DNA of 64,000 nucleotides from Pyxidicoccus xibeiensis (lineage in GTDB: Bacteria > Myxococcota > Myxococcia > Myxococcales > Myxococcaceae), in contig NZ_JAJVKV010000004.1 of the NCBI RefSeq assembly GCF_024198175.1, forward strand, positions 310,001 through 374,000, in the 5' to 3' direction. Every line of letters begins with the position of its first letter. The first letter of the stretch is position 1. The position numbers and the translations under genes are program-made. A model generated the notes under the pieces. It did not search any database. It was not told the origin of the DNA and worked only from the letters and a program-made list of their open reading frames with translations. Positions 8,650-17,453 of this stretch are shown here, one piece after another.

Positions 8650-10032
8650 GTGAGCCTTCCGAAGCTGCCCCCGGAACCCGTCCGCGATGGCTCAGCTCAC
8701 GAGTCGGCGGCCTATCGCAACGACCGGACCCACGTGTTTCACTCCTGGTCGGCGCAGGCCGCGCTGGAGCCTGTCGTCGTCGCCGGCGCGCTGGGGTCGA
8801 GGTTCTGGGATGAGAGTGGCAGGACTTGGCTGGACTTCTCCAGTCAGCTCGTCAACGTCAATGTCGGTCACCAGCATCCCAAGCTGATCGCCGCCATCAA
8901 GGAGCAGGCGGACAAGCTGTGCACGGTGGCGCCCTACCATGCCAACGAGGCGACCAGCGAAGCGGCCCGGTTGATTGCCGAGGTGGCTCCAGGCGAGCTC
9001 AACAAGGTGTTCTTCACCAACGGGGGCGCCGAGGCGGTCGAGAACGCCATCCGCATCGCGCGCCACCACACGGGCCGCCACAAGGTGCTCGCGGCCTACC
9101 GCAGCTACCACGGCGCTACCGCCGGTGCGCTCACCCTGACGGGTGACCCGCGCCGCTGGGGAGCCGAGCCCGGCATGCCAGGTGTCGTCCGATTCTGGGG
9201 CCCCTACCTGTATCGGTCGGCGTTTCATGCAACGACGCTGGAGGAGGAATGCGGCCGCGCCCTGTCGCATCTCTCCGACGTGCTCATGATGGAAGGCCCG
9301 CACACCGTCGCCGCCGTCGTGCTGGAGACCGTGGTTGGCGGAAACGGCATCCTCGTCCCACCGGACGGCTATCTGCGGGGTGTCCGCGAGCTGTGCGACA
9401 AACACGGCATCGTGATGATTGCCGACGAGGTGATGTCCGGCTTCGGCCGTTGCGGCGAATGGTTCGCGGTGAATCGCTGGGACGTGACGCCTGACCTCAT
9501 CACCTTCGCGAAGGGTGTCAACTGCGGCTATGTCCCGCTCGGCGGGGTCATCATCAGCGAGCGGGTCGCCGAGACCTTCGCCCATCGTGTCTTCCCAGGG
9601 GGCCTGACCTACTCCGGCCATCCGCTCGCATGTGCGGCGGCCGTGGCCTGCATCAATATCTACAAGGAAGAACGAATCATCGAGCACGCCAGGCATCTCG
9701 GCGAAGACGTCATTGGCCCCGCGCTGGAGGCCATCCAGCAACGCCATCCCTCGGTAGGCGAGGTGCGCGGCGTCGGCGTGTTCTGGGCGCTCGAGCTGGT
9801 GCGCAACCGGCAGACGCGCGAGCCGCTCGTGCCGTTCAATGCCTCCGGGTCCGCCAATGCGCCAATGGCAGAGCTGGCCGGCGCATGCAAGGCGCGAGGG
9901 GTGTGGCCGTTCACCAGCTCCAACCGCCTGCATGTCGTCCCACCCCTGACGATCAGCGACGAAGATGCGAGAGAAGGCCTCGCCATCATCGACGAGGCGC
10001 TGTCCATCGCCGACCGCTACGTCTCCGGCTGA
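8650..10032 (+). CDS. Class-III PLP-dependent aminotransferase
   Basis: The start chosen is GTG 8650 with ACGAGG upstream, giving 460 residues. The fold-type I class-III pattern is complete: NGGAEAVENAIRIARHHTGR (PLP phosphate site), YRSYHGAT, IADEVMSGFGR with the PLP-binding Asp at ~259, ITFAKGVNCGYVPLGG with the Schiff-base Lys at ~288, and a C-terminal Arg region. Members transfer omega-amino groups of taurine, beta-alanine, GABA or diamines to pyruvate or 2-oxoglutarate; the substrate cannot be told from sequence alone. It converges on the VOC and diiron genes (10054-11246) with only 21 bp between stops. Confidence 0.9.
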   Translation: MSLPKLPPEPVRDGSAHESAAYRNDRTHVFHSWSAQAALEPVVVAGALGSRFWDESGRTWLDFSSQLVNVNVGHQHPKLIAAIKEQADKLCTVAPYHANEATSEAARLIAEVAPGELNKVFFTNGGAEAVENAIRIARHHTGRHKVLAAYRSYHGATAGALTLTGDPRRWGAEPGMPGVVRFWGPYLYRSAFHATTLEEECGRALSHLSDVLMMEGPHTVAAVVLETVVGGNGILVPPDGYLRGVRELCDKHGIVMIADEVMSGFGRCGEWFAVNRWDVTPDLITFAKGVNCGYVPLGGVIISERVAETFAHRVFPGGLTYSGHPLACAAAVACINIYKEERIIEHARHLGEDVIGPALEAIQQRHPSVGEVRGVGVFWALELVRNRQTREPLVPFNASGSANAPMAELAGACKARGVWPFTSSNRLHVVPPLTISDEDAREGLAIIDEALSIADRYVSG

Positions 10033-10053
10033 GCCCGCGAAGCAACGGGCGTA

Positions 10054-10506
10054 TCAACGCCGGGGCGGCGCGGGCTCCTCGCTCAGCTCCCTCGAGAAGA
10101 TCTGGTCCTGGTTGCGGAACGCCTTGAACTCCAGCGCGTTGCCCGAGAAGTCGTGAACGAACATGGAGACGTGCTCGCCCACCTTTCCGTCGAGCCGGAC
10201 GTGAGGCTCCTTGACGAAGCGCACCCCACCCGCCTTCAGCCTCTTGAGCAGGTCGTGGAAGGCGTCCCAGTCGAGATTCAGACCGAAGTGGGGCACCGTG
10301 ACGTCGCTCCCGTCAAAGTCGGACTCGCTGGTCTTCGGCCGCTCCGGAGCCAGGTGCGCGACAATCTGATGCCCGTAGAAGTCGAAGTCCACGTAGTGGT
10401 CGGTGCTGCGCCCCTCGGGGCAGCCGATGACGCCCGAGTAGAAGGCTCGCGCCGAGGCAAGGTCCGAAACGGGGAAGGCGAGATGGAAGTCCTTGATTTG
10501 CGCCAT
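10054..10506 (-). CDS. VOC (glyoxalase/bleomycin-resistance) superfamily protein
   Basis: The 150-residue protein starts at ATG 10506, after AAGAGGAC. It has two betaalphabetabetabeta modules: FHLAFPVSDLASARAFYSGVIG at the N-terminus, DFDFYGHQIVAHL, then HFGLNLDWDAFHDLLKRLK and VHDFSGNALEFKAF at the C-terminus. His and Glu positions match metal-binding VOC enzymes (dioxygenases, glyoxalase-like). The exact reaction is unknown. It lies 11 bp downstream of the diiron-protein gene on the same strand, so the two are probably co-transcribed. Confidence 0.85.
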   Translation of the reverse strand: MAQIKDFHLAFPVSDLASARAFYSGVIGCPEGRSTDHYVDFDFYGHQIVAHLAPERPKTSESDFDGSDVTVPHFGLNLDWDAFHDLLKRLKAGGVRFVKEPHVRLDGKVGEHVSMFVHDFSGNALEFKAFRNQDQIFSRELSEEPAPPRR

Positions 10507-10517
10507 GTGAAGTCCTC

Positions 10518-11246
10518 TTAGGCCACGCGCGAGTGGAGGCCTGCTGCCGCGAAGATGTTGTCCCAGAACCGGTCGAAGACGCCCTTGCTCTTCCGGTAGC
10601 CCTCGACCAGCCCCTCCAGCGCCGCCGGCTCCTCGTCCACCGCCTCCATGAGCGCCGCGCGCAGCAGCTCGCGGTGCTCGATGTCGACTTCCCCGGTGTG
10701 GATGTCCCAGAACCTCCAATCCAGCCGGTCCTTCACGGCCTGGATGGCTGGGTTCTTGATGAAGTGGGCGTGCATGGCCGAGAGGTAGACCTGACACAAG
10801 CACTCGCCCCCCATGCCGCGCAGACCGACCGCGTACCAGGAGGACTCCTTCAGCACGAGGTCGCGAATCTCCCCCAGGAGCTGGAGGTTGGTCGGGTTGG
10901 CCTTCGCAGCGAGCGTTTCCTTCGGAACCCCGAGGCTCACCAGGAAGTCGTCGTAGATTTGCTGGTGCGCCTGCTCATGCTTGCCGTTCCCCAGCTCGTC
11001 GTTGAGGAAGTCGGCCAGCAAGCTCCTCAGCTTCCCGAAGGGAAGGCGGTAGACCAGGAGCGCGAGGTCGCTGATGTAGAAGATGGTGAAGTAGCGGTAC
11101 TGCACGAAGACCTGCTTCAGGACCTCGAGCGGAGCGCGCTCCAGGGACTGCAGCTTTCTGTCGGCCAGATACTCCGTCTGGGTCCGCGCATTGTCCGCCA
11201 TCCGCCAGAACTCTTCCTTCATGGACTGGATAGACTGTTGACTCAC
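10518..11246 (-). CDS. Haem-oxygenase-like diiron oxidase (HDO/TENA-like) protein
   Basis: The 242-residue all-helical protein contains FLNDELGNGKHEQAH (Glu84, His94) on one helix, ECLCQVYLSAMHAHF later, and GEVDIEHRELL near the C-terminus. This is the E...H...E...D/E-x2-H ligand pattern of the haem-oxygenase-like diiron oxidases. Characterised HDOs cleave C-C bonds or hydroxylate N atoms of amino acids and fatty acids. Linkage to a VOC protein and a PLP aminotransferase suggests an amino-acid-derived small-molecule pathway; that is inference. The family is also annotated as iron-containing redox enzyme. Confidence 0.8.
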   Translation of the reverse strand: MSQQSIQSMKEEFWRMADNARTQTEYLADRKLQSLERAPLEVLKQVFVQYRYFTIFYISDLALLVYRLPFGKLRSLLADFLNDELGNGKHEQAHQQIYDDFLVSLGVPKETLAAKANPTNLQLLGEIRDLVLKESSWYAVGLRGMGGECLCQVYLSAMHAHFIKNPAIQAVKDRLDWRFWDIHTGEVDIEHRELLRAALMEAVDEEPAALEGLVEGYRKSKGVFDRFWDNIFAAAGLHSRVA

Positions 11247-12163
11247 TGAGTCCGCCTTCCCCCAAGTGTCGGTTCTTTGCGAGAGACTGGGATTATAACA
11301 GACTTATCTTCAAAACCTGAAATACCAATAACCGGTTTGACGTCCACTGAGGGTAGGTCCGAGGGTGCCCTGATAGCCGTGACGCAACACGTCTACCCAC
11401 CTCTCGGGACCGCTGCGCCCGAATACCCGCCAGTTGCCCGCCGCCGGTCCCGAGGCTGACGCGCCGCTTCCACTCCCGCGCAGCGCTCCGACGCTCAGGC
11501 GGTGATGCGGCAGAGGCAGACCCTGTTGGCGTTCACGAGGAAGCGCGGGAATTTGGACCGGGACGGCGGATGGCCTCCCCAAGTCCGCCGCTCCGGCGTC
11601 CGGCTTGGCGCTTCAGCTTCGCCTTGCGCGCGGTGGCGCACGCCCCGTTGGCGGAGCCCGTTGCAAACCTGTCGGACAGTCGGACAGGTTTGGAGCAACC
11701 ACCTCCGGAAGTGCCCCGCCCTCGGCGTAGCCAGCATCAGTCGAGGAAGTCGAAGGCTGATTCCGCTGGCAGGGTCCACGAGAGAACGCGTCCACCTATT
11801 CGCGCGGTCCAACGAAACAAGAAAGACGTCACCGCTCCCCTGCCCCCACAGCGGAGCCTACCCTCCCAGACAGGGCAACTGTACCCGCCGAGACACCGTT
11901 CTCTCGGAAGAACATACTTGGAAAGGCAAAAGAAAGACTGACGCGCACCAGCATGAGCGTCCACACGCCCGACATGTTGCGCCTCGGACGGGCCGCACCT
12001 CGCCACGACAAGAATTGAATACATACACCATGACCACCTTTTACTCGGAACAACATCCAATCTATTCTCAGACGCAAGTGGGCACACGCCGCGCTCCGCG
12101 GCGACGTCTCAGAAACCAAGAACCCACTTCGTGCTGGCCAATACCTATCTGACCGGGTGGAAG
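11247..12163. other. 917-bp non-coding stretch
   Basis: I see no supportable gene. The left half is GC-rich and holds the strong hairpin at 11660-11699. The right end (about 12005-12080) is clearly AT-richer than its surroundings and is the likely promoter region of the lipoprotein gene at 12164. Short open frames here have poor codon usage. Confidence 0.6.
11660..11699. repeat. Long imperfect hairpin with CCTGTC/GACAGG core
   Basis: The arms GTTGC-AAACCTGTC and GACAGGTTT-GGA-GCAAC pair around GGACAGTCG, with a 3-nt bulge. The CTGTC/GACAG core occurs three times within 30 bp (CCTGTC, GACAGTC, GACAGG). It may be a terminator or a copy of a dispersed extragenic palindrome. Confidence 0.55.
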
Positions 12164-12712
12164 ATGAAGCGTCTTGGAACGTCCGTTGTCTGTGCAGTTG
12201 TTCTTGCCTCTCTGCTGGGTGCCTGCGGACCCGCGCTCGAGGACGCCGAACTCTCGGGAGCTGAGGCCAAGGAGCCCAACCCTGAAACATTCGATCCTGA
12301 TGCGTTCGAGTTTGCGGAGCCTGGGATGGTGCAGGCGCAGACCTTGTTGGGAGATCTGGGCGGTGCGGTGGGCTCCCCTGTCGCCACCTACGAGTACATC
12401 AGCACCGCCTCCAATCAGTGGAGCGTCAGTTGTAACGGCGGGTCATCGCGAGACATCGCCTACGTCTGGACAGCGCCCGCAACGGGGTCATTCACCTTCA
12501 GCACCGGCGGCTCGAACTTCGATACCGTCCTCCAGATTCGCCACTACTCAAACACGTCGTCCGTCATGGGCTGCGATGATGATACATCCACCACGCTTCA
12601 GTCGAGCATCACGCTCTCGGGCCTCGTCAAGGGCGTGAGGTTGCTGATCATCATTGAAGGCTACGCTGCGGAATACGGAACCCTCGCCCGTTTGAACATC
12701 CGCAAGAACTAA
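12164..12712 (+). CDS. Lipoprotein with PPC-like beta domain
   Basis: ATG 12164 follows GGGTGGA. The N-terminus MKRLGTSVVCAVVLASLLGAC is a signal peptide with a lipobox (LLGAC, Cys21), so the protein should be anchored in a membrane. After an acidic linker, residues ~75-180 read AYVWTAPATGSFTFSTGGSNFDTVLQIR, here given only in part, followed by CDDD and a Gly/Leu strand pattern ending in IIIEGY. This resembles bacterial pre-peptidase C-terminal (PPC) beta-sandwich domains that decorate secreted enzymes. No catalytic domain is present. The function is unknown. It converges on the kinase gene at 12733. Confidence 0.75.
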   Translation: MKRLGTSVVCAVVLASLLGACGPALEDAELSGAEAKEPNPETFDPDAFEFAEPGMVQAQTLLGDLGGAVGSPVATYEYISTASNQWSVSCNGGSSRDIAYVWTAPATGSFTFSTGGSNFDTVLQIRHYSNTSSVMGCDDDTSTTLQSSITLSGLVKGVRLLIIIEGYAAEYGTLARLNIRKN

Positions 12713-12732
12713 TCAGACACTGGAGCAACTGG

Positions 12733-14169
12733 CTACGGACTGTCATCGCGCTCCGCGGGGCCCGAGGTGGCAGGGCGTGGCTTGACCATGACGGGGAAGT
12801 AACACGCGCCCCTGTATTCAAAGCCGGCCAGGTCATCACAGTCCTTCACGTCCACGGGCAGCTTCACCCAACAACCTCCATTGATGGCGACCTGCTCCTT
12901 TCCGGGACAGCGGCCCCTGGCGTCCGGGCGCCGCTGCCCTTGGAAGGGCTTCGGCGGCAGGTCCTGCGCGATGGAGGACCACACGGAAGGGGCTCGCTCA
13001 GGGGCCACCGGCGCCGTCAGCACGGAGTCCCCGACGGCCACGGCGCCGCCATCCCTGGACTCCTCCTCCTCCGCGAGGTGAGCCACCGCGGGCGCCTCGG
13101 AGGGACTCCCCCTCAGCAGCCCTCCGGCGCTCAGCGCCAGTGCGCCTGCGAGGCCGGCGGCCGCGAGCCGGAGCCACCTCGCCACGCGAGGAGGGGGCCG
13201 CACCGTGACGCGCTGGGGAAGGGGAAAGAGGCCCGCGGGTTGCGGCTCTTCTCCCGTGAAGAGAGGCACGTCCGCCTCGCGTCCGGCGTTGCGCGCTGCC
13301 TGCTCCAGCGCTTCGGCCACCTCCCGCGCGCTCCCTCGCGCCTCGGGGTGGGGCGAGAGCATCCGGGCCACCAGCGCGCTCAGCTCCGCACTGCAGCGGG
13401 GGTTGCAGACTCGCGCCGTCCAGTGCGCCAGCTCCTCGGGGCGCCAGAGCCACGCATCGTCATCCATCGGGTGCGCCGACGGGGGGTACCTCTCGGTGAC
13501 CAGGCGATAGGCCGTGACACCCAGGGCGAAGAGGTCATCCGCGGGCCCCGGCGCATACGCGACTGCCGGGGGCTTGCGGGCGCGGAGAAAGCAGCGCCAC
13601 GCCTCGGGAGAGCGGTAGGCCGGGGTGCCGGGAGGAAAGGGGTGCAACGTCAGCGTGGCGGCCCCCAGGTGGTGGCCGGAGCCGAAGTCCAGCAGGAAGG
13701 GCTGAGCGTCCGTGCTCCGGACGCGGATGTTGTCGCCCTTCACGTCGCGGTGGAGGCCTCCGGCCGCGTGGGTGGCTTCCAGCGCTCGGGCCAGCTGAGC
13801 CAGAAGCCGAAGCACCTGCCGTGAAGACGGGCGCCAGGCCTGGGCCCACGCATAGAGCGACGGGCCTTCCACCCACTCCATGACGAGCCAGGCGTAGGAG
13901 ACGCCCTCGCGCGGCTGCCAGTCGCCATGGTCCAGCAGGCGGGGGACGGCGGGGTGGCGCAGGCGGCGGAGCAGCTCGGCCTCACGGACGAAGCGCGCAT
14001 CCCCCGGGCGCAGGGCCAGCTTGAGGGCCACGACGCCCGGAGTCCCGTCCACGCGCTCGGCCCGGTAGACGACGCCGTAGGCGCCCCGGCCGCACTGCTC
14101 CAACAGACACCACGGGCCGATGCGCGTCCCCGGGGGCAGGTTGGCCGGATTGAGGTGGTCAGGCTCCAT
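12733..14169 (-). CDS. Hanks-type Ser/Thr kinase with C-terminal Cys-rich extracytoplasmic tail
   Basis: ATG 14169 opens MEPDHLNPANL, giving 478 residues. The kinase domain is complete: glycine loop GRGAYGVVY (27-35), VALK (Lys50), catalytic HRDVKGDN, metal-binding DFG, and activation-segment end GTPAYRSPEAW. After the domain come a Pro/Arg-rich hinge, one membrane helix (WLRLAAAGLAGALALSAGGLL) and an outside segment with CPGKEQVAINGGCW and four more Cys-spaced positions (CDD, CYF). This C-x11-C...C...C tail is a recurrent ending of myxobacterial kinases. The last ~165 codons recur as a fragment at 22643-23147, and the leader recurs at 27161-27280. Confidence 0.92.
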   Translation of the reverse strand: MEPDHLNPANLPPGTRIGPWCLLEQCGRGAYGVVYRAERVDGTPGVVALKLALRPGDARFVREAELLRRLRHPAVPRLLDHGDWQPREGVSYAWLVMEWVEGPSLYAWAQAWRPSSRQVLRLLAQLARALEATHAAGGLHRDVKGDNIRVRSTDAQPFLLDFGSGHHLGAATLTLHPFPPGTPAYRSPEAWRCFLRARKPPAVAYAPGPADDLFALGVTAYRLVTERYPPSAHPMDDDAWLWRPEELAHWTARVCNPRCSAELSALVARMLSPHPEARGSAREVAEALEQAARNAGREADVPLFTGEEPQPAGLFPLPQRVTVRPPPRVARWLRLAAAGLAGALALSAGGLLRGSPSEAPAVAHLAEEEESRDGGAVAVGDSVLTAPVAPERAPSVWSSIAQDLPPKPFQGQRRPDARGRCPGKEQVAINGGCWVKLPVDVKDCDDLAGFEYRGACYFPVMVKPRPATSGPAERDDSP

Positions 14170-14280
14170 GAGGTCCCTCGTGAGGCGCGCCGCACCGCGT
14201 ACGAGGAGACTACTCGCGAGGTAGTCGGACTCCAACGTCATCCGGCAGGTGGACGACTGCCCTCCCCGCCGCACTGACGC
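14163..14280. repeat. Kinase leader segment repeated at 27161-27280
   Basis: About 118 bp that include the kinase start codon and its 5' leader match 27161-27280 with roughly 85% identity by eye. Shared blocks are CTCCATGAGGTCCCTCGTG-like, CTGCTCGCGAGGTAGT-like and TCCAACG-CATCCGGCAGGTGG. Conservation of the leader ahead of two different downstream sequences suggests it holds the kinase promoter, or that it is the edge of a duplicated block. Confidence 0.7.
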
Positions 14281-14529
14281 GAGGAGCCCCTCGACTACAC
14301 CGTGCCATCGGCCTTGAAAGGTGAAGACAGGCTGCGAGACAGGCACCTGGAGAGGCGCGACCTCTGCGCTCAGTTCGAGACGGTAGGTAGGGCCGCCGTC
14401 CCCGATGGCCGCGGAGCACCGTCACGCGACCGACTGACACATCCTCAGCCACTTCGCAGATTCGCTTCAAATGACAATGGCCCATCTTGACCCGGCTGCC
14501 CGGGCAGCAGACCGCGTGGAAGGAACGTT

Positions 14530-14900
14530 CATTCCGCTGTGGCCCAACTCGGAGGTACGGGTTCCGGCAGGGGGACCTGGAGTGAACGTGAGGGTTGCTG
14601 GAAATAGAGCGACTTCGGAGTGAGGGTGGACCAGTGCGTCATGTGCAGTCCGACTCCGGCCGGCTCGCAGCAAGCCAGTCGCACCACCTCGACGCGCTGG
14701 AGGGGGGAAGCTCCCGCGGGCGGCCGGAGCGGGGAGCATCCGTCACCACGTCCACTCCAAGGGCCTCGAAGCGACGACACAAAGCCCAGATGGTCCTCCG
14801 GTCCTGACCCAACTGCTCGGCCAGCCTGTGGGCTTGCCCCGGTTCGGTGGACAGGTTGACTACGCTGCCAGCCTCTTCGCTTCTGCCGCTCGCCCGGACG
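14530..14900 (-). pseudogene. IS630-like transposase N-terminal remnant
   Basis: On the minus strand, 14828-14642 encode RLAEQLGQDRRTIWALCRRF, then EALGVDVVTDAPRSGRPREL and LAASRPES. This is the HTH and linker of IS630-family transposases (typically RTVWRWRRRF...L.D.PRSGRPREL). The frame ends at a stop at 14639, and a related continuation (MTHWSTLTPKSL) is in a shifted frame at about 14555-14645. There is no DDE catalytic region, so this is a frameshifted, truncated relic. From 14901 to 15344 I see no further gene. Confidence 0.6.
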
Positions 14901-15344
14901 TCCTGGTGGGCGACAAGCCCTACAGCTTCGGTCCAGTCCGTGGGACTGGCTCCCATCCTGATCAGGCTGCGGCCTGAATGTGGCGTTGCAGAGGGGCGAG
15001 CGAGAGATTCATGGGTGTGTCGGCCGCCCGCAGCAGCATCCAGGCACACCCGGCCTGCTACCGCGCCCGCAGAGCTGCGGCGGTATCGAGCCCAAACCCG
15101 AACCTCGGGGAACAATTCGCCCACCTTGGCTGGCAACGGTCGCGTGCAGTTCCACCTGGTCAGGACGCGGGTGGCCAACACCCTGCCCTCCAGGGCCATT
15201 GTTCCGGACCAGGAGGGAAAGAAAGGCGCCCGCAGAGGCCGGACACAGTCGACTCCCGCACGGATTTCCGCACCCCAATCACGCCTGCCATTGGCACTGC
15301 GAATGCAATCGGCTTGCGCCGAACCCTGAGCCCGGGAGGCGCGA

Positions 15345-17303
15345 GTGAGTGTGAAGCAGTGGAGGAAAGGACTGGGCGTGTTGCCCATCCTGGGGATGGC
15401 GGTGGGCTGTGGTGGCGTGGTGGAAGCGGGGACCGGGGAGCAGCGGTCCCAGGCCGCGGCGGTGGAGGCGCAGTCGCTTCCACCCGGCTGCGAGGACCTG
15501 GGCCGCGAGTACAACAGCACGGCGCGCATGACGGCAGACACGTACGTCGTGCAGGACGCGCCGGACACGCCGCACGACACGTCCACGGTGCTCATCTCCG
15601 ACGGCACCCCCCGGCAGGAGGCCTACCTGCGCTTCCGGGTGGATACCGCCGAGACCACCGCCATCCTCCAGGCGAAGCTGCGGCTCTACGCCGTGGATGG
15701 CTCGAGCAACGGCCCCGCCGTGTATGCCACCGGTACGGACTGGTCCCCCTACTCCCTCACGTGGAACAACCGCCCTGCCCTCATCGGCACGCCGCTGGCG
15801 AACGTGGGCCCCATCGCCTCCGCCAGCTTCGTGGAGTACGACGTCACGGCCCACGTGACGGGCAATGGCCTGTACAGCTTCGCCCTCGTGCCCGAGGTGG
15901 GTGATGGCGCGGACTTCGCCTCGACCCGATATCCCGTGTACGGCTTTGCCCCGGAGCTGCGGCTGCGAATCAAAGAGACGCAACCCCGGTGCCAGCACCA
16001 GGGCACGGGCGGCGACGTCACCCAGGTCCTTCGCAGCGACGCGCTCCATCGCGGCCTGGCCATGGATGGCAGCGGCGGCTTCGCCACCCTGTCGAACTAC
16101 TCCACGGACGCAGGGACAGGGATGCGGCTGACCCGCTACGACGCCAATGGCTCCCGGGTATGGATGCAGAACTACCCCGAGGCCAGCGGGGGCTGGCGGA
16201 CACTCGGAGGGCTGGTGATGACGCCCCTGGGCAACCTGCTCGTGCACGGGAACTTCACGGGCCCGCTGGACTTCGGCACGGGACTCATCCCCGGAACGGG
16301 TCCCGGCAACCAGGGCCTGTTCATCGCGAAGTTCAGCCCCACCGGCCAGTTCGTCTGGGCCAAGGCCTTCCGCGCCTTCACCCATGAGCAAGGCACGACC
16401 ACGCCGGCACTCATCTCGGCCACTGACGTCGCCACCGACGCCAACGGCAGCATCATCGTCACCGGTGGCTTCCGGGGCCGCACGGACCTGGGAGGAGGTC
16501 CCCTGGACGCGGGGCCCTCCAGCCATGGGGCCTACGGCCGTCGGGGGATGTTCCTCGCGAAGTTCTCCTGGGAGGGAACGCACCTGTGGTCCCACGCCTT
16601 CGCCACGGGCGAGGATTGGGACACGCTGGGGCTGGCCGTGGCGACCGACAGCCAGGGGTACGTCCTGGTCGGCGGAACCACGAGCAGCGTCAATGACCTG
16701 GGCTCCGCCTCGTGGATGACGCCCTTCATCGCGCGCTTCCTCCCCACGGGAGAGCGCCACTGGGTGCGCCTGCTCGACGGGGCGCGGGGCCACATCACGG
16801 GGGTGGCGGCGATGCCAGGTGGCGCGGTGGCGTTCACCGGTCATGTCCGTGGCACCTTCACCTTCGCGGGCACGTCGCTGTCGAACCCCACCGAAGACCC
16901 GGACATGGTGCTGGGCGTGCTGGAACCCTCCTCGACGGACCGCTGGGGGCGGCTGTACGGCGGCGTCCATGGCGAATACGGCTCCAGCCTCGTCGCGGAC
17001 GCGCAAGGCAACCTGGTGACGTCGGGCGGGTTCGGCTACGAGACGGACCTGGGCGGCGGCACCTTGAATCCCTACGAGGCCGGCGAGGAGAGCACCTACG
17101 TGGCCAGCTACGCTCCCGACGGCAGCCACCGCTGGTCTCGCGCCATGGGAGATGGACTGGAGCGGACGATGCTGGGCCTGACGCCTTCGGGGGAGGTGTT
17201 CTTCGGGGGTATCCTGGAGGAGTCGGAGGTCATCCGCGTGGACCAGACGGAGTACACCGCTGACGGGGGAAGCCTCAGCCTCCTGCTGAGGCTGTCGCCC
17301 TGA
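15345..17303 (+). CDS. Large lipoprotein: DNRLRE/CBM96-like domain plus beta-propeller repeats
   Basis: GTG 15345 follows GGGAGG and gives 652 residues. The N-terminus has a signal peptide with lipobox-like GMAVGC. Residues ~50-210 contain ADTYVVQDAPDTPHDTS, AYLRFRVDTA and SPYSLTWNNRPA with a C-terminal ELRLRIKE, the pattern of DNRLRE/CBM96-type beta domains that bind polysaccharide or cell wall. The rest is made of repeats such as GGFATLSNYS, DVATDANGSIIVTGGFRG, LAVATDSQGYVLVGGTT and SLVADAQGNLVTSGGF. These resemble the SBBP/PQQ-like propellers of myxobacterial outer-surface proteins. No enzyme signature is visible. A strong hairpin terminator follows. Confidence 0.8.
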   Translation: MSVKQWRKGLGVLPILGMAVGCGGVVEAGTGEQRSQAAAVEAQSLPPGCEDLGREYNSTARMTADTYVVQDAPDTPHDTSTVLISDGTPRQEAYLRFRVDTAETTAILQAKLRLYAVDGSSNGPAVYATGTDWSPYSLTWNNRPALIGTPLANVGPIASASFVEYDVTAHVTGNGLYSFALVPEVGDGADFASTRYPVYGFAPELRLRIKETQPRCQHQGTGGDVTQVLRSDALHRGLAMDGSGGFATLSNYSTDAGTGMRLTRYDANGSRVWMQNYPEASGGWRTLGGLVMTPLGNLLVHGNFTGPLDFGTGLIPGTGPGNQGLFIAKFSPTGQFVWAKAFRAFTHEQGTTTPALISATDVATDANGSIIVTGGFRGRTDLGGGPLDAGPSSHGAYGRRGMFLAKFSWEGTHLWSHAFATGEDWDTLGLAVATDSQGYVLVGGTTSSVNDLGSASWMTPFIARFLPTGERHWVRLLDGARGHITGVAAMPGGAVAFTGHVRGTFTFAGTSLSNPTEDPDMVLGVLEPSSTDRWGRLYGGVHGEYGSSLVADAQGNLVTSGGFGYETDLGGGTLNPYEAGEESTYVASYAPDGSHRWSRAMGDGLERTMLGLTPSGEVFFGGILEESEVIRVDQTEYTADGGSLSLLLRLSP

Positions 17304-17312
17304 AGCCCGCCG

Positions 17313-17353
17313 TGTCCTCCGGGATGGGAGGAGCGCCTGCATCCCGGAGGACA
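17313..17353 (+). terminator. Perfect 14-bp stem-loop after the propeller lipoprotein
   Basis: The arms TGTCCTCCGGGATG (17313-17326) and CATCCCGGAGGACA (17340-17353) are exact inverted repeats with a 13-nt loop, 10 bp past the stop at 17303. There is no clear U-tract, which is common for terminators in this GC range. Confidence 0.75.
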
Positions 17354-17453
17354 GGCCTGAGCATGGGCCAGGGCGGGCTGGCAGCACTGCTCCACCCATG
17401 GAACGAAGGCGGATGTCAGAGCCCCTTCACAGCGAGCGTGGCATGCTTCGTCG

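Noticed and set aside
5969..8653. A plus-strand frame of almost 900 codons opposite the ADOP permease
   Set aside because: His/Arg/Gln-rich antisense shadow of a gene with clear MacB/FtsX motifs.
11495..11812. Minus-strand frame of 105 codons running through the 11660 hairpin
   Set aside because: Arg-rich, with poor codon bias, and the coding sense is explained by the palindrome.
14901..15344. Additional IS630 transposase sequence upstream of the HTH remnant
   Set aside because: No DDE or other transposase motif could be read in any frame.
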